A DNA stretch of 64,000 nt from CBDCVN01 sp965223585 (GCA_965223585.1 CBDCWW010000015.1:62001-126000), one strand, 5' to 3'; positions 44,854-54,331 are shown, counted from the stretch's first letter. Program-made: numbers and translations. Notes: generated from the letters alone by a model not told the origin.

Positions 44854-47800
44854 ATGGCATCAACAACTTTGCAAGGCACAACCCAAGAAGATAACTTACA
44901 ACGGAATGATTTAATAGATACTTTTTTGTCAGAAATGTGGGAAACTCTAACGCAAGTTCAGAACTTGATTCAAGAGCTTCAGAGTGACTTTAGTGCTGAA
45001 AACTTGCAAGAGTTAGCCAACGTTTTTCACAAGATAAAGGGAACGGCAGCACTTTATCAATTTAAGCAAATTTCAAGTTTGGCTAGTCTAGTTGAGCGTT
45101 TTAGTGAAATGCAGCCAAATTTTGCCAAAGAAGGTAGGCAAAGCTTCTTTAGCTTTTTAGAGCAAACTGTTACCTGCTTGCGCACTGCTTTTGAAAGCAT
45201 ATCAGAAAAAGGAAAAGAAGCTAATCTTGGTTTGCAAATGACTTGGTTAGGTGGGTCGAAGCTTTTAAAAGAGACCTTGAGCCAAACAGACTTTGAGACT
45301 ACTAAACAAACTTCGCAAGAAGTTGGTCAATTACCATTTATAGAAGAGTTAAAACTGTATGGCCAAAAGGAGCAAGAAACTCTCGAGTACTTTGTGCCTG
45401 AGGCTAGGGAGCACTTGGAGAGCCTTGAAAACACCCTGTTTGCCTTGAGGGAGGGGCAGGAAACGGATGAAAAAGAGGCTATCAATGAGCTTTTTAGGGC
45501 AGCTCATACTGTTAAAGGTGCTGCTTATATGGTTGAACTTAATCCTTTAGGAGATGTTTCCCATACATTAGAAGAGCTTATGGTGAGAGTCCGTGATGAA
45601 GGGATGACTTTTGATGAAAAAGTCAAGCAGGCCTTGAATGATGGTACAAAAGCTTTAGGTTTAATGCTTGATGTTACTTTGGGTGAAGATGTTGACCTTA
45701 TGTCATCTTTAAGTGCTTTAAAGCTTAATCTTATTGAGCTGTTGGATGACCCAACTATATTACCTTTGGTATCAGTATCTGAATCAGACGAGGTTGACCA
45801 AGATACACAAAGTGATAGGGGAGAGCAGTCAGCTTTTCTTGCCTTAGTTGAAAAATTAAAGATTTATGGGCAAGAAGAAGAAGAGACCTTAAGCTACTTT
45901 ATGCCTGAGGCCCTCGAGCACGTTGCTAGCATTGACCAAGCTTTAATGGTACTAGGAGATTCTGAAGAAGATTTCCCAGAGAATAGTGAGAAGCTCTTCC
46001 GAGCTGCTCACACTCTTAAAGGTGCAGCAGCTATGGTTGAACTCGAGCCTTTAGCAGAAGTAGCGCATGCACTTGAGGATCTTTCTAGTATAATACGTGA
46101 AGAACAAAATTCTTTTGATGAGCAAATGCAACAAAGTTTTTTTGAGGGTTCTCGAGTCCTTAAAGACATGTTGTCAGTTGTTGAAGGTGAAGACCAAGCT
46201 GTTGGTGAGAGTGAATTTAAATTACATTTAGAAAACTTCCAAAATTCACTTGAAGATTTATTGGATAACCCTCCACAGATTTTAAAACCTGAATCTGTGT
46301 CACAGGCAGCTGCAGAGAGAAGCCAAAAAGCAGAATCTTCCTCAACATCTTCACAAACTCAGGTGCAGAAGAGAAGCTCGAGCACTATTCGTGTAGGCGT
46401 AGATAAATTAGACAAGCTACTAGACTTAACAGGTAATCTTGTTAATTTAAGAGGTCGTGTAAGTCACCAAATGACTCAGTTTGCTGAAATAGCTAGTAGT
46501 TTGGATAGTAACCGTGTTAGGCTCGAGCGGGTAACTGAAGAGTTTGAAAGTCAGTATCTAAACCCTCAGCTCACTGATACCCAGTCATTAAATCAGAATA
46601 AAAATAAACCTGATCAGAGTTTACTAGCAACAACAGTAAGTGAGCGTTTTGCTGATTTAGAGTTTGATACCTACAATGACTTAAACATTCTTACTCGTAG
46701 TATTTCTGAGATGGCTAATGACATAAGTGAGTTGCAGCGCCAAATTGTTGGTCTGAAGCAAGGTCTAGATACTGAGGTGGAAAGTTTACAAACTCTTTCT
46801 CGTTCTTTGCGTACCCAAGTAAGCCGTGTACGCATGGTACCTATTGCTCAACTTTTTGCACGCCTAAGTCGCCTTTTAAGACAAAACGAAAATGAAGAAA
46901 ATGCTAGTAAAGATTTTGTCTTAGAAGTTTCTGGGGAAGGTGTTGAGATTGATAATGCCATTTTAGAAGCTTTAGCTGACCCTCTCTTACACCTTGTGAA
47001 AAATTCTTTGATTCATGGTATTGAAGGCCGTGAAGAGCGTTTAAGCAAAGGTAAGGATCCACAGGGTAAATTGATTATGACTGCTTCTTATCGTGGTAAC
47101 AGTGTAATCATTACAGTAGAAGATGATGGTGCAGGCATTAATGTAGAGGCAGTTAAGGCAAAAGCTGTAGAGCGTGGACTTTTAAGCGTTAAAGAAGCAG
47201 AGCAATTAAGCCCTAGTGAAGCAATGGAGCTTATTTTCCTAGCAGGCTTAAGTACAGCAGAAAAAGTCACTACTGAAGCAGGGCGAGGGGTAGGCATGGA
47301 CGCAGTGGCTGACACCATACGAGAGTTAAAGGGTAGTGTTTCGCTTGATAGTGAAATAGACAAGGGGACGTGCTTTACTATAACCTTGCCTCTGACACTT
47401 ATTATCTCTGAGGTTTTGCTTTTCAAAGTGGCAAGGGAAATTATGTCCTTTCCCATAGAGTCTATTTATGCTCTACAAAGTTTGGTCCCTCAAAAAGGTG
47501 AGGATGGCTATTATGTTAATTATGAGGGAAAAGAGCTTCCCATTTATGCTGCGCATGAACTGTTAGCCCTAGAGGAAAATTTCTTTGAGGGTGAGAAAGA
47601 AGTGTCAGTATTATTTTTGCGTGTAGGCAAAGAGCTATTAGCTGTTGCTATCGATGAATTTTTAGCCTTAGAAGAAGTAGTTATTAAGCCGCTCAATAAC
47701 TTTTTACGACAGATCTATTATCTTTCAGGAACAACTGTTATTAGTACAGGTGAAGTAATACTTATGCTTGATCCCATTGGTTTGCAAAGCTTGGCTAAAG

Positions 47801-48216
47801 CAAGATTTGTAGGACGAAGATTAACTACAGTTGCAGCACCAAAAGTACAAACTAAACGCAGACTCTTGCTAGTAGACGACTCCTTGAGTGTACGTAAGGT
47901 ACTTAGTAAGAAATTGACTCGCTTAGGCTTTGATATAGTAACTGCTAGTGATGGTCAGGAAGCTTTTGACATCTTGCTAAATGATTCTGATTTTGATGCA
48001 ATTTTGACTGACCTTGAGATGCCACGTTTAAATGGTTATGAATTAGTTGAATCTGTAAGAAGACGTAGCGAAACAGCTGAAGTACCTGTTATAGTTATGA
48101 CTACAAGAGCAAGACAAGAACATATGGATCTTGCTTTTGAATTAGGTGCCAATGATTATCTTACTAAGCCTGTTGATGAAACAAAACTTATGAAACGTCT
48201 AGAGGAATATTTGTGA
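44854..48216 (+). CDS. CheA/PilL-type hybrid histidine kinase with three Hpt domains
   Basis: 1120 residues. Three Hpt domains with phosphorylatable His near 57 (FHKIKGTAALY), 216 (FRAAHTVKGAAYMV) and 384 (FRAAHTLKGAAAMV); P3 dimerisation about 505-660; HATPase with LVKNSLIHGIEGREER, DDGAGI and GRGVGMDAV about 700-845; CheW-like domain about 850-985; C-terminal receiver about 1003-1118 with D near 1052 in ILTDLEMPRLNG. Multi-Hpt CheA-REC hybrids control twitching motility (Pil-Chp) in other bacteria. Its stop overlaps the next start by four bases (GTGA). Confidence 0.94.
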   Translation: MASTTLQGTTQEDNLQRNDLIDTFLSEMWETLTQVQNLIQELQSDFSAENLQELANVFHKIKGTAALYQFKQISSLASLVERFSEMQPNFAKEGRQSFFSFLEQTVTCLRTAFESISEKGKEANLGLQMTWLGGSKLLKETLSQTDFETTKQTSQEVGQLPFIEELKLYGQKEQETLEYFVPEAREHLESLENTLFALREGQETDEKEAINELFRAAHTVKGAAYMVELNPLGDVSHTLEELMVRVRDEGMTFDEKVKQALNDGTKALGLMLDVTLGEDVDLMSSLSALKLNLIELLDDPTILPLVSVSESDEVDQDTQSDRGEQSAFLALVEKLKIYGQEEEETLSYFMPEALEHVASIDQALMVLGDSEEDFPENSEKLFRAAHTLKGAAAMVELEPLAEVAHALEDLSSIIREEQNSFDEQMQQSFFEGSRVLKDMLSVVEGEDQAVGESEFKLHLENFQNSLEDLLDNPPQILKPESVSQAAAERSQKAESSSTSSQTQVQKRSSSTIRVGVDKLDKLLDLTGNLVNLRGRVSHQMTQFAEIASSLDSNRVRLERVTEEFESQYLNPQLTDTQSLNQNKNKPDQSLLATTVSERFADLEFDTYNDLNILTRSISEMANDISELQRQIVGLKQGLDTEVESLQTLSRSLRTQVSRVRMVPIAQLFARLSRLLRQNENEENASKDFVLEVSGEGVEIDNAILEALADPLLHLVKNSLIHGIEGREERLSKGKDPQGKLIMTASYRGNSVIITVEDDGAGINVEAVKAKAVERGLLSVKEAEQLSPSEAMELIFLAGLSTAEKVTTEAGRGVGMDAVADTIRELKGSVSLDSEIDKGTCFTITLPLTLIISEVLLFKVAREIMSFPIESIYALQSLVPQKGEDGYYVNYEGKELPIYAAHELLALEENFFEGEKEVSVLFLRVGKELLAVAIDEFLALEEVVIKPLNNFLRQIYYLSGTTVISTGEVILMLDPIGLQSLAKARFVGRRLTTVAAPKVQTKRRLLLVDDSLSVRKVLSKKLTRLGFDIVTASDGQEAFDILLNDSDFDAILTDLEMPRLNGYELVESVRRRSETAEVPVIVMTTRARQEHMDLAFELGANDYLTKPVDETKLMKRLEEYL

Positions 48217-48965
48217 CAACCACTTCACATCCAAAGGTGCTATTAGTAATGCCTAGCAAATTAGGAGGGCCTTTTAAGAGACACCTTGAGGATGATGGTT
48301 TTGTTTGTACACTAGCTGAAAGTGGACTTTATGCCCTGACTATGCTCGAGCATCACACTCCTAATGTTATAGTTAGCGCTGACCAGCTTGAGGACATGGA
48401 TGGGTTTGATCTGCTTGATATAGTCCACAGTGATGAGGCAAATAAAGAAATTGCTTTTGTGCTACTGCAAGATTATAGTAAGCCTGTAAATCGTTCTATA
48501 GCTGGTCCCTATTTCCCCTTGCCTCATAATGCTAGTCCCAAAGATTTGTTGACAGCCATTCGCTTGCGCCTAGGCATGGGTGCTCCTAGTGAACCAAAAA
48601 GATATGAAATTAAAGGTGCACAAATGCACGGTACTCTTGAGTCTTTTGACCTCTCGAGCATCATTACTACTGTAGCTGGTGCTTGTCAAGCTGGTCAGCT
48701 CTTTGTACGCGCTGATGGGGGCGATGGACTCTTGGCTTTTGTTGACAATGTTTTGATTCATGCTGAGTACCGTGATTTGATTGGCATGAGGGCTGTAATT
48801 GCTTTGTTTCATGATGTGCAAGGTCAACCGCACACTGAGTTTTTCTTTAGAAAAGATGTCAGGCCAGAGAAAGCTACTATGGACATGGAAATAAATCGTT
48901 TACTTCTAGCCGTAGCTGTAGAGTTAGATCATGAAGATAAAGATGAGAAGAAGCTTACGTTTTAA
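48213..48965 (+). CDS. Pseudo-receiver with PATAN/DUF4388 domain
   Basis: 250 residues. The first 125 have receiver fold but not chemistry: aligned with true receivers, the acceptor Asp position is Ala (PNVIVSADQLEDMDGFD) and the acidic pocket reads VLLVMPSK. The C-terminal half (GAQMHGTLESFDLSSIITTV through GLLAFVDNVLIHAEY) is a DUF4388/PATAN domain, as in PatA-type regulators of motility. A phosphorylation-independent adaptor in the chemosensory pathway is inferred. Overlaps the kinase gene by four bases. Confidence 0.82.
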   Translation: MTTTSHPKVLLVMPSKLGGPFKRHLEDDGFVCTLAESGLYALTMLEHHTPNVIVSADQLEDMDGFDLLDIVHSDEANKEIAFVLLQDYSKPVNRSIAGPYFPLPHNASPKDLLTAIRLRLGMGAPSEPKRYEIKGAQMHGTLESFDLSSIITTVAGACQAGQLFVRADGGDGLLAFVDNVLIHAEYRDLIGMRAVIALFHDVQGQPHTEFFFRKDVRPEKATMDMEINRLLLAVAVELDHEDKDEKKLTF

Positions 48966-48985
48966 TAAATATTTAGGTGTAAATG

Positions 48986-49100
48986 CGTGAATTTTTGTTG
49001 GAGTTCCAACTAGTAGATAGTAGTTAGTAGGGTTTCATTATGATTATGCTATCTACTAACTTTTAACTACCTCTAGATACTAAATTCCCCAAAAGTATTC
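48986..49100 (+). repeat. Dispersed miniature inverted-repeat element, copy 3
   Basis: Begins GTGAATTTTTGTTGGAGTTC, has an internal pairing AGTAGATAGTAG/CTATCTACT, and ends AATTCCCCAAAAGTATTCAAG, complementary to the start. Lies between two chemosensory genes. Confidence 0.55.
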
Positions 49101-49141
49101 AAGCAAACACTTACACTGTTATACATAGGAGATAGATATTA

Positions 49142-49966
49142 ATGCCACAGGTTTTGGTAGTAGATGATAGCATTAGTGTACGCAAAGCTCTAGAGCGAAT
49201 TTTAAAACCCAAAGGGGTGGAAGTACTCCCTGCTGAGAGTGCTAAAGCTGGGTTGGAGGTTTTAAAACAGCACAGGCCTACTCTTATAATTGCTGATGTT
49301 GTCATGCCTGAGATAGATGGCTTTGAATTTTGTAAGATGCTTAAAGGTGACCCAGACCTAAAAAGCATACCAGTATTACTTATTTCTGGCATAGTTAATC
49401 CCGAAACCAAGGCTCAGGCTCGTGACTATAAAGCAGTAGGTATAGTTAAGAAACCTTTTAAGCCTGACACGTTGCTTTATATAGTAGATTTGATTTTCAA
49501 TAAGATCAAAAATATAAAGCAAACTGGGGAGCATCCGGCACCAAGACAGCAGCTAGAACAACAGCCGGCAAAACAACCAACTGTCAAAGATAAAGCTAAG
49601 TTTAATGATGTGGCTTTTAGAAAACAACTCGAGCGCTTACAAGTAGAATCAGGTTTAGAAGTTCTATGGTTATTTGACACTCAGGGTGAAATACTAACAC
49701 AAATAGGTAAAGCCTCTGCTGGTGATTTTGAAGTTTTGGGTGTACAAGCTCGAGCTTTGCGCAAATCTGCTGGCGATATAAGCCAAAAATTGTCTTTTGA
49801 TAACTTTCAAAGTATGCTTATTGAATATGGAAAAAAGTGTTTGCTAGTGCAAAACGCTACCCCTGAACACATTATAGTGGGTACTTTAAATGATATTAGT
49901 GCTTTTAGTGTAGCTAGGTATGTAATGCGTAAAAAGTTACCTGAAATCGTTAAAAACTTAACGTGA
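49142..49966 (+). CDS. Response regulator with roadblock-like C-terminal domain
   Basis: 274 residues: receiver 1-120 (VVDDSISVRKALE, D in LIIADVVMPEIDG, K in VKKPFKP), a glutamine/proline linker, then residues about 155-270 with the pattern of Roadblock/LC7 (LERLQVESGLEVLWLFDTQG, KCLLVQNATPEHIIVGTL). Roadblock domains often regulate small GTPases such as MglA, which sets polarity in gliding and twitching bacteria; no mglA is in the window, so the link is inferred. Last gene of the chemosensory cluster. Confidence 0.8.
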   Translation: MPQVLVVDDSISVRKALERILKPKGVEVLPAESAKAGLEVLKQHRPTLIIADVVMPEIDGFEFCKMLKGDPDLKSIPVLLISGIVNPETKAQARDYKAVGIVKKPFKPDTLLYIVDLIFNKIKNIKQTGEHPAPRQQLEQQPAKQPTVKDKAKFNDVAFRKQLERLQVESGLEVLWLFDTQGEILTQIGKASAGDFEVLGVQARALRKSAGDISQKLSFDNFQSMLIEYGKKCLLVQNATPEHIIVGTLNDISAFSVARYVMRKKLPEIVKNLT

Positions 49967-49972
49967 GGTTGA

Positions 49973-50016
49973 TGGCTGGGGTACAGGGACTCGAACCCCA
50001 ACTTACATCCTACCAA
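49973..50016 (-). repeat. tRNA-Gln 3'-end duplicate, att site of the island
   Basis: TGGCTGGGGTACAGGGACTC and onward to ACTTAC repeats the 3' end of the tRNA-Gln gene at 57030 with one mismatch over about 34 bp, including the T-arm and CCA. TCCTACC a little further also matches tRNA sequence. It cannot encode a tRNA. Together with the intact gene it brackets a 7-kb island. Confidence 0.85.
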
Positions 50017-50043
50017 GATAAAACACTCTCGAGCCCACTAGCC

Positions 50044-50427
50044 TTACTGACACTGTGCTTCAAGATAACTAGCAAGCTCTTCATAATTTATTTGCTTAGT
50101 AGCAAGAGTAACAATAATATCTTCGTGGTTTGTCCCTTCCTGTGGTCTAAGAAAGAAGCCATTCTCTCTTAGGAATAAACCTGCTGTAGAAAAAGCTGTA
50201 CGTTTGTTCCCATCTATAAATGGATGATTTTGTGCAATTCCTTCTGCATAGACTGCAGCACAATCAAAGACGCTACCATCTTCGTAAAAATATAGATTCT
50301 TTGGTCTCATGAGAGCAGATTGTAAAAGTCCTTCATCACGAATACCATGTGAGCCACCAAAACGACCTATCATCTTCTGTTGGATTAGCAAAGCTTGGTT
50401 GATCTCTAGCCAAACAGGCTCACTCAC
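50044..50427 (-). CDS. doc: Doc-family (Fic-fold) toxin
   Basis: 127 residues from a GTG. The Fic/Doc motif HPFIDGNKRTAF is complete, followed by LFLRENG as in phage P1 Doc. Doc toxins phosphorylate and inactivate EF-Tu. The start overlaps the antitoxin stop by four bases. The unusual point is the partner: the upstream gene is RelB/DinJ-like instead of Phd. It is the first gene inside the island next to its att site. Confidence 0.88.
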   Translation of the reverse strand: MSEPVWLEINQALLIQQKMIGRFGGSHGIRDEGLLQSALMRPKNLYFYEDGSVFDCAAVYAEGIAQNHPFIDGNKRTAFSTAGLFLRENGFFLRPQEGTNHEDIIVTLATKQINYEELASYLEAQCQ

Positions 50428-50660
50428 CTTTTGGCAAGTCCATCAAGAGCTTCAGCATGGGTTTCTATAAAGGAATCTACTTTCCTCTCAAAATCATCAC
50501 TGACCACAACTGCATCAAATGGTAATCCTTTTCGCATAATAACCTGTTTGTAAAACATTCTGACTGCATCTGTAGGGGAAACACCAATTTGCCTAAAAAT
50601 AGATTCTGCTTGTGTCTTAGTTTGTGCATCCATGCGTACATTAACCTGTTCAGTAAGCAT
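50424..50660 (-). CDS. RelB/DinJ-family antitoxin
   Basis: About 78 residues from ATG 50660, with GAGGAG seven bases upstream. VNVRMDAQTKTQAESIFRQIG and SPTDAVRMFYKQVIMRKGLPF are the ribbon-helix-helix signature of RelB/DinJ. It would bind its own promoter and neutralise the toxin encoded next. DinJ normally partners YafQ, so pairing with Doc is atypical. Confidence 0.85.
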   Translation of the reverse strand: MLTEQVNVRMDAQTKTQAESIFRQIGVSPTDAVRMFYKQVIMRKGLPFDAVVVSDDFERKVDSFIETHAEALDGLAKR

Positions 50661-50681
50661 AAAACTCCTCAATCGCTACCC

Positions 50682-50700
50682 GTATATCACAGTATATCAT
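50682..50700 (-). promoter_or_regulatory. Operator of the doc toxin-antitoxin locus
   Basis: Tandem TGATATAC half-sites (minus strand TGATATACTGTGATATAC) about 25 bases before the antitoxin start, the spacing expected for ribbon-helix-helix autorepression. Confidence 0.5.
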
Positions 50701-50744
50701 AAGCTTTACTATTGATAGTTAGCTCGAGCCACCCCAAACCACCC

Positions 50745-50791
50745 ACAACAAAAAAGCCTGTGAGGCTCATTTAATTGCAATTAGATGAGCC
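50745..50791 (-). terminator. Terminator after the HAD gene
   Basis: On the minus strand a near-perfect 28-nt palindrome (GGCTCAT-TAATTGCAATTA-ATGAGCC, 50764-50791) is followed by AGCCTCACAGGCTTTTTT, itself a textbook stem and T-run. It lies about 60 bases past the HAD stop. Confidence 0.7.
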
Positions 50792-50849
50792 CCTAATGGG
50801 AAACTTCAGTTAGCATGGACATAGACACTTATTCCAAAGCAGGCTTAAA

Positions 50850-51497
50850 CTAGAGGGTAGACAGATTCGATTTTAGAATACTTTCAATTTCCTTTGGTTT
50901 ATTAAGTATAAAATCTGCCTTAGAAAAGTCTTGACCTCTCATATTTTGGTTCGAAATTACAATGCACTTCATATCTGCGTTTTTTGCAGCAGCTAGGCCT
51001 ACTGAAGAATCTTCAACAACTATACATTTATTAGGATTCATCTTTAATTTTTTAGCTGTAATCAAGTAAGGGTCTGGATTAGGCTTTCTTTTATTACAAT
51101 CTTCAAGGGTTACTATCACATCAAAAACATTATTTAATTTAGTTCTTTCAAGAACAATTTTAGTACTATCTAGTCCTGCAGTTGTAGTCAAAGCTAATTT
51201 ATACCCTTGTGTTTTTAGTCTATTAATTAAATAGACCATGTCCTCAAATATTTTAGCTGTTGGAAACATTTTGTAGAAATTGTATTTTTGATTTTGAATA
51301 AATTCATAAACTGAAAAAGTATATTTCTTTTTAAAATATTCAGTGTAGTCGATGGGGTGCTTTCCTATTATTTGTCTTTTATCTTCTTCAGAAATGGTAA
51401 TTCCCATGTTTTTAAATGTTTTAATAACAGAAGAAATGTGTATTGGTTCTGAATCGATTATTACACCATCTCTATCAAACAAAACTGCTTTAATCAT
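50850..51497 (-). CDS. HAD-superfamily phosphatase/phosphomutase
   Basis: 215 residues, subfamily IA like beta-phosphoglucomutase: motif I FDRDGVIIDSEPIH, motif II TTTAG, motif III lysine in KRKPNPDPYL, motif IV EDSSVGLAAAKNA. Acts on a small phosphorylated substrate in the cytosol. It is noticeably richer in A/T and AAA/ATA codons than core genes, consistent with its place in the island. Confidence 0.85.
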   Translation of the reverse strand: MIKAVLFDRDGVIIDSEPIHISSVIKTFKNMGITISEEDKRQIIGKHPIDYTEYFKKKYTFSVYEFIQNQKYNFYKMFPTAKIFEDMVYLINRLKTQGYKLALTTTAGLDSTKIVLERTKLNNVFDVIVTLEDCNKRKPNPDPYLITAKKLKMNPNKCIVVEDSSVGLAAAKNADMKCIVISNQNMRGQDFSKADFILNKPKEIESILKSNLSTL

Positions 51498-51718
51498 ATT
51501 ATTGTTTTTATAAACTCGATCCCAAGACGCAATTTCTTTAAGCTTTCAGCCTAATTCCTTTGTTGGCTTCGATGATCTCGAGCTTTATTTCAAGAAAGAG
51601 TTATGATTGTTTAATCTTTACAATAATTTAAATCTACCTTTTAAAACTGCTTCAAAACTTAGTTATTAAATTTCTTTTGTTTATTTTTCCCTATTAACAA
51701 GAAAAGGCCTTGTATTTG

Positions 51719-52192
51719 TTAGCTAGAAGTCTTTCTTTTACCTTCAAGGTCAAATTTACCGTCACTTTCTACTGATTCCCAGTTATGAGGCAAATAAGGG
51801 CTTTGGACATGGAAAGGTGGGTAGCCTTCATTTTTATGATAAAGATGTTTTGACATCCCTGTAAAACGACCACAAGACTCAAGGAGTAAATATGAAAAAG
51901 AATCATCACAATCGTAAACTCTGATGTTAACCCATTCTGGAACTTTACCATTACGCCACAACCGATTCGTTGCTTCTTCAAGTGTTAGTGGTCCAATAAC
52001 TTTGCCTTCAGGAATAGAATCATTTGGGAACACCTCTTCGTCATCTTCGAGTGGATTGCCGTCATATGAACAGTTTGGGATTAATAAAACTTTAGAGATT
52101 TGAGGTAGTTCTTGATTGACTATCGGCCTTGTAAATTCTAAAGCTACACTATTTGCTTCTAAGAGGTTGTTCAAAAAAACTTGTTTTTCCAA
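51719..52192 (-). CDS. Hypothetical island protein
   Basis: 157 residues, acidic, soluble: ALEFTRPIVNQELPQISKVL, PLTLEEATNRLWRNGKVPEW, IRVYDCDDSFSYLLLESCGR. Size, acidity and island setting resemble polymorphic-toxin immunity proteins, but no family is recognised and no toxin gene is adjacent. Confidence 0.5.
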   Translation of the reverse strand: MEKQVFLNNLLEANSVALEFTRPIVNQELPQISKVLLIPNCSYDGNPLEDDEEVFPNDSIPEGKVIGPLTLEEATNRLWRNGKVPEWVNIRVYDCDDSFSYLLLESCGRFTGMSKHLYHKNEGYPPFHVQSPYLPHNWESVESDGKFDLEGKRKTSS

Positions 52193-52245
52193 TAAATTAA
52201 TCCAAATACGTTATATGCTGAGTGGTATCTTAAGTTCAGGGACAA

Positions 52246-52662
52246 TCACTTTTCAATACACCCTTTTGAACCAACTCTACACTTGCTTTGGCAGTTTGAC
52301 TTTTGGAGTTTGACTAGTGAAACCTCTTGCCAATCGTTCACATCCCATAGGTCTGAATTGCCGTAGAGCGGTGCATTGATTGATCCATTGTACAAAGAGT
52401 GGACTTGCAGTCGCTCCAGTTCTTCAAGCTTCAAATTGTAATTTACCTGATTTGTTTCAGTCTCAAATATTAGTACTCGATAGCAAGGAGGCTCAATTCG
52501 TAGCCGATTAAACATACCGTAAAGCCATTCTGGTCCTAAGTGAGGTACTATTACACGTACTAAGGAACCAACAGACAGCGTATTTGAATTAGTTGGATTG
52601 GCAAATGATGTTATGAGCCAGCTAAGAAATAGGATGAGGAAAAAAATTTTTCGAATGAGCAT
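52246..52662 (-). CDS. Small secreted island protein
   Basis: 138 residues with a signal peptide (MLIRKIFFLILFLSWLITSFA) and a beta-rich mature part (LSVGSLVRVIVPHLGPEWLY) ending in a cysteine-rich tail (NCQSKCRVGSKGC). Not recognised. Another minus-strand unknown in the island. Confidence 0.55.
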   Translation of the reverse strand: MLIRKIFFLILFLSWLITSFANPTNSNTLSVGSLVRVIVPHLGPEWLYGMFNRLRIEPPCYRVLIFETETNQVNYNLKLEELERLQVHSLYNGSINAPLYGNSDLWDVNDWQEVSLVKLQKSNCQSKCRVGSKGCIEK

Positions 52663-52730
52663 AGGATCCTTATTGATGACAACCTAACTGTACTAAGCTC
52701 AGGAGCTTTCTTCTAAATTGCTTTGTTAAG

Positions 52731-53270
52731 TTACTTTTCGTAATAGTCGCTTATTATGTCCTTAGCCTCTTTAATAGGTAGCACACTGAGATCTACTTGA
52801 TTTAGAACTTTGATTGCCTCACTAGTCGAGCATCTAGCTGTTACATAAAAAATTTCCTTTTTCTTTTGTGGAGATTCAACAAAATGGCTATGCTTCTCAT
52901 AAATGTTTATTATGTATTCCCAGATAGATATTTCATTATCAGGATCTTGATCCCTCCTGAAGCCATCTTCCCATTCATCATAGGTTTGTGGATATACTTC
53001 CGCCAAAGACCTCATAATGAACATTACTCTTTCTTTACGTACTCCCTCAAATGGGTCATGTTGATAATCATTAGGCTTCAACTTGTTACCGTCAGTCCAC
53101 ATTATCCTTCCATTAAGCTCAATTCTCACCATCTCAGGGCCAAGATTTTCTTGTGGTACAAGCCTAATAGATTTAGTATCAATATCGTAAACCTCAACAT
53201 TTTCAGCCATACAAAACTGCCACAACTGGTTGCTGCAAGTAAAGAAACAATCCAAAATATCTCATATTAA
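52731..53270 (-). CDS. Hypothetical protein, probable lipoprotein with broken signal
   Basis: The conserved part runs from about 53210 (MAENVEVYDIDTKSIRLVPQ) to 52731. In that frame an earlier TTG start is possible. In a neighbouring frame, 53270-53215 encodes IFWIVSLLAATSCGSF, a convincing lipobox; adding one T in each of two TTTT runs would fuse it in frame to the protein. Function unknown; WEDGFRRDQDPDNEISIWEY is a distinctive segment. Confidence 0.45.
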
Positions 53271-53323
53271 ACCTAATTTCAGCCGATGACCATGCACATT
53301 AGTGCATTAGATGAACGGCCTCA

Positions 53324-54019
53324 TTAACTATATATTACATTTTCATTAGGGGCATGCCTATCGGATGTTTTTCGAAAGGGTGTGGGTGAAGGAGTTGGGT
53401 TATCCTGCCACCATTCACTTTCTGAGTTATAGAAGGCAGTGTTCATACCAATGAATGGATAAGTCGAAAAGTAGAATGAACCTAGGTCATCACCGTTACT
53501 AAAAAGGGAATTCTCCTGAAGTTTAACGTAGAGCTGAGTTAGCCCTATATCACTAGTGTAAAAAGCTAGATCGAAGGTAATAGTAGTATAGTGGAATTTA
53601 AATGAAATAATCTTATCCCCTATAGGAATTGCACGATAGAATCTATCATCATCGGAATAGTGGATCCCCTTCAAAACATCTTTACCCTTAAGGGCATTGA
53701 TTACTTCATCCTCTGCAGATGAAAAAGGAATAAGGCTAGAAGGAATCAACAAATCATTCATTTTCTCTATAAGGATTGAACTACTAAAACGACTCTCACT
53801 TTCCCAAATTATTCCAGTGTGGTCTGGAACCCTGAATCGAGAATATAGAATATCTGTTGGCAAATCATCTGATTCATCCGTGTAATGAAGACCTAATTCT
53901 ATCTTGTCCTATGGTTTCATAGGATTCATAGGAATCGTGATGGTAAGATAACCTCCTTCTGTAGTAGGATAAGCTGACTTTCCTGAAAAATCGAAATCTT
54001 TGAATGGTGTTCTAATCAT
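53324..54019 (-). pseudogene. Hypothetical island protein with in-frame TAG
   Basis: From ATG 54019 the frame reads MIRTPFKDFDFSGKSAYPTT and PMNPMKP, then TAG at 53909-53911, then continues without interruption (DKIELGLHYTDESDD, then LPTDILYSRFRVPDHTG) to 53324. The product without the stop would be about 231 residues. Downstream starts lack ribosome sites. No family recognised. Confidence 0.5.
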
Positions 54020-54331
54020 TTTGTTTGACTAAGGTACCAAGCTTAGGGGTAAAAACGGAGTATGAATAGTCATGTAAAATATGACCTTGCTTGAATATTT
54101 GCGCAAGCCTCTAGCTTTAGCTATGGCTAGCAAATATTGTGCTTAGCACTTTTTTTGCACGCTCTTTGTAGCTCGAGGGTTTCAAGCAAGCTATGCTAAA
54201 ACAAAAAATAATACCTCTTAGTAGATACCTCGAGGCAAGCCAATTAAGACAATCTAGTACCAAGTACTTGATTGTAAATACAAACTGTACTAACATTAAT
54301 ATACGTAGTCCAATGCGTCGAATTGTCAGAA
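54020..54331. other. Spacer before the BrnTA locus
   Basis: 312 bp with two CTCGAG motifs (54172, 54229) and no supportable gene. It probably contains the brnTA promoter. Confidence 0.35.

Noticed and set aside
49963..50040. A second tRNA-Gln gene
   Set aside because: Only the 3' half matches; anticodon arm and 5' acceptor strand are missing, so it is an att duplicate, not a tRNA.
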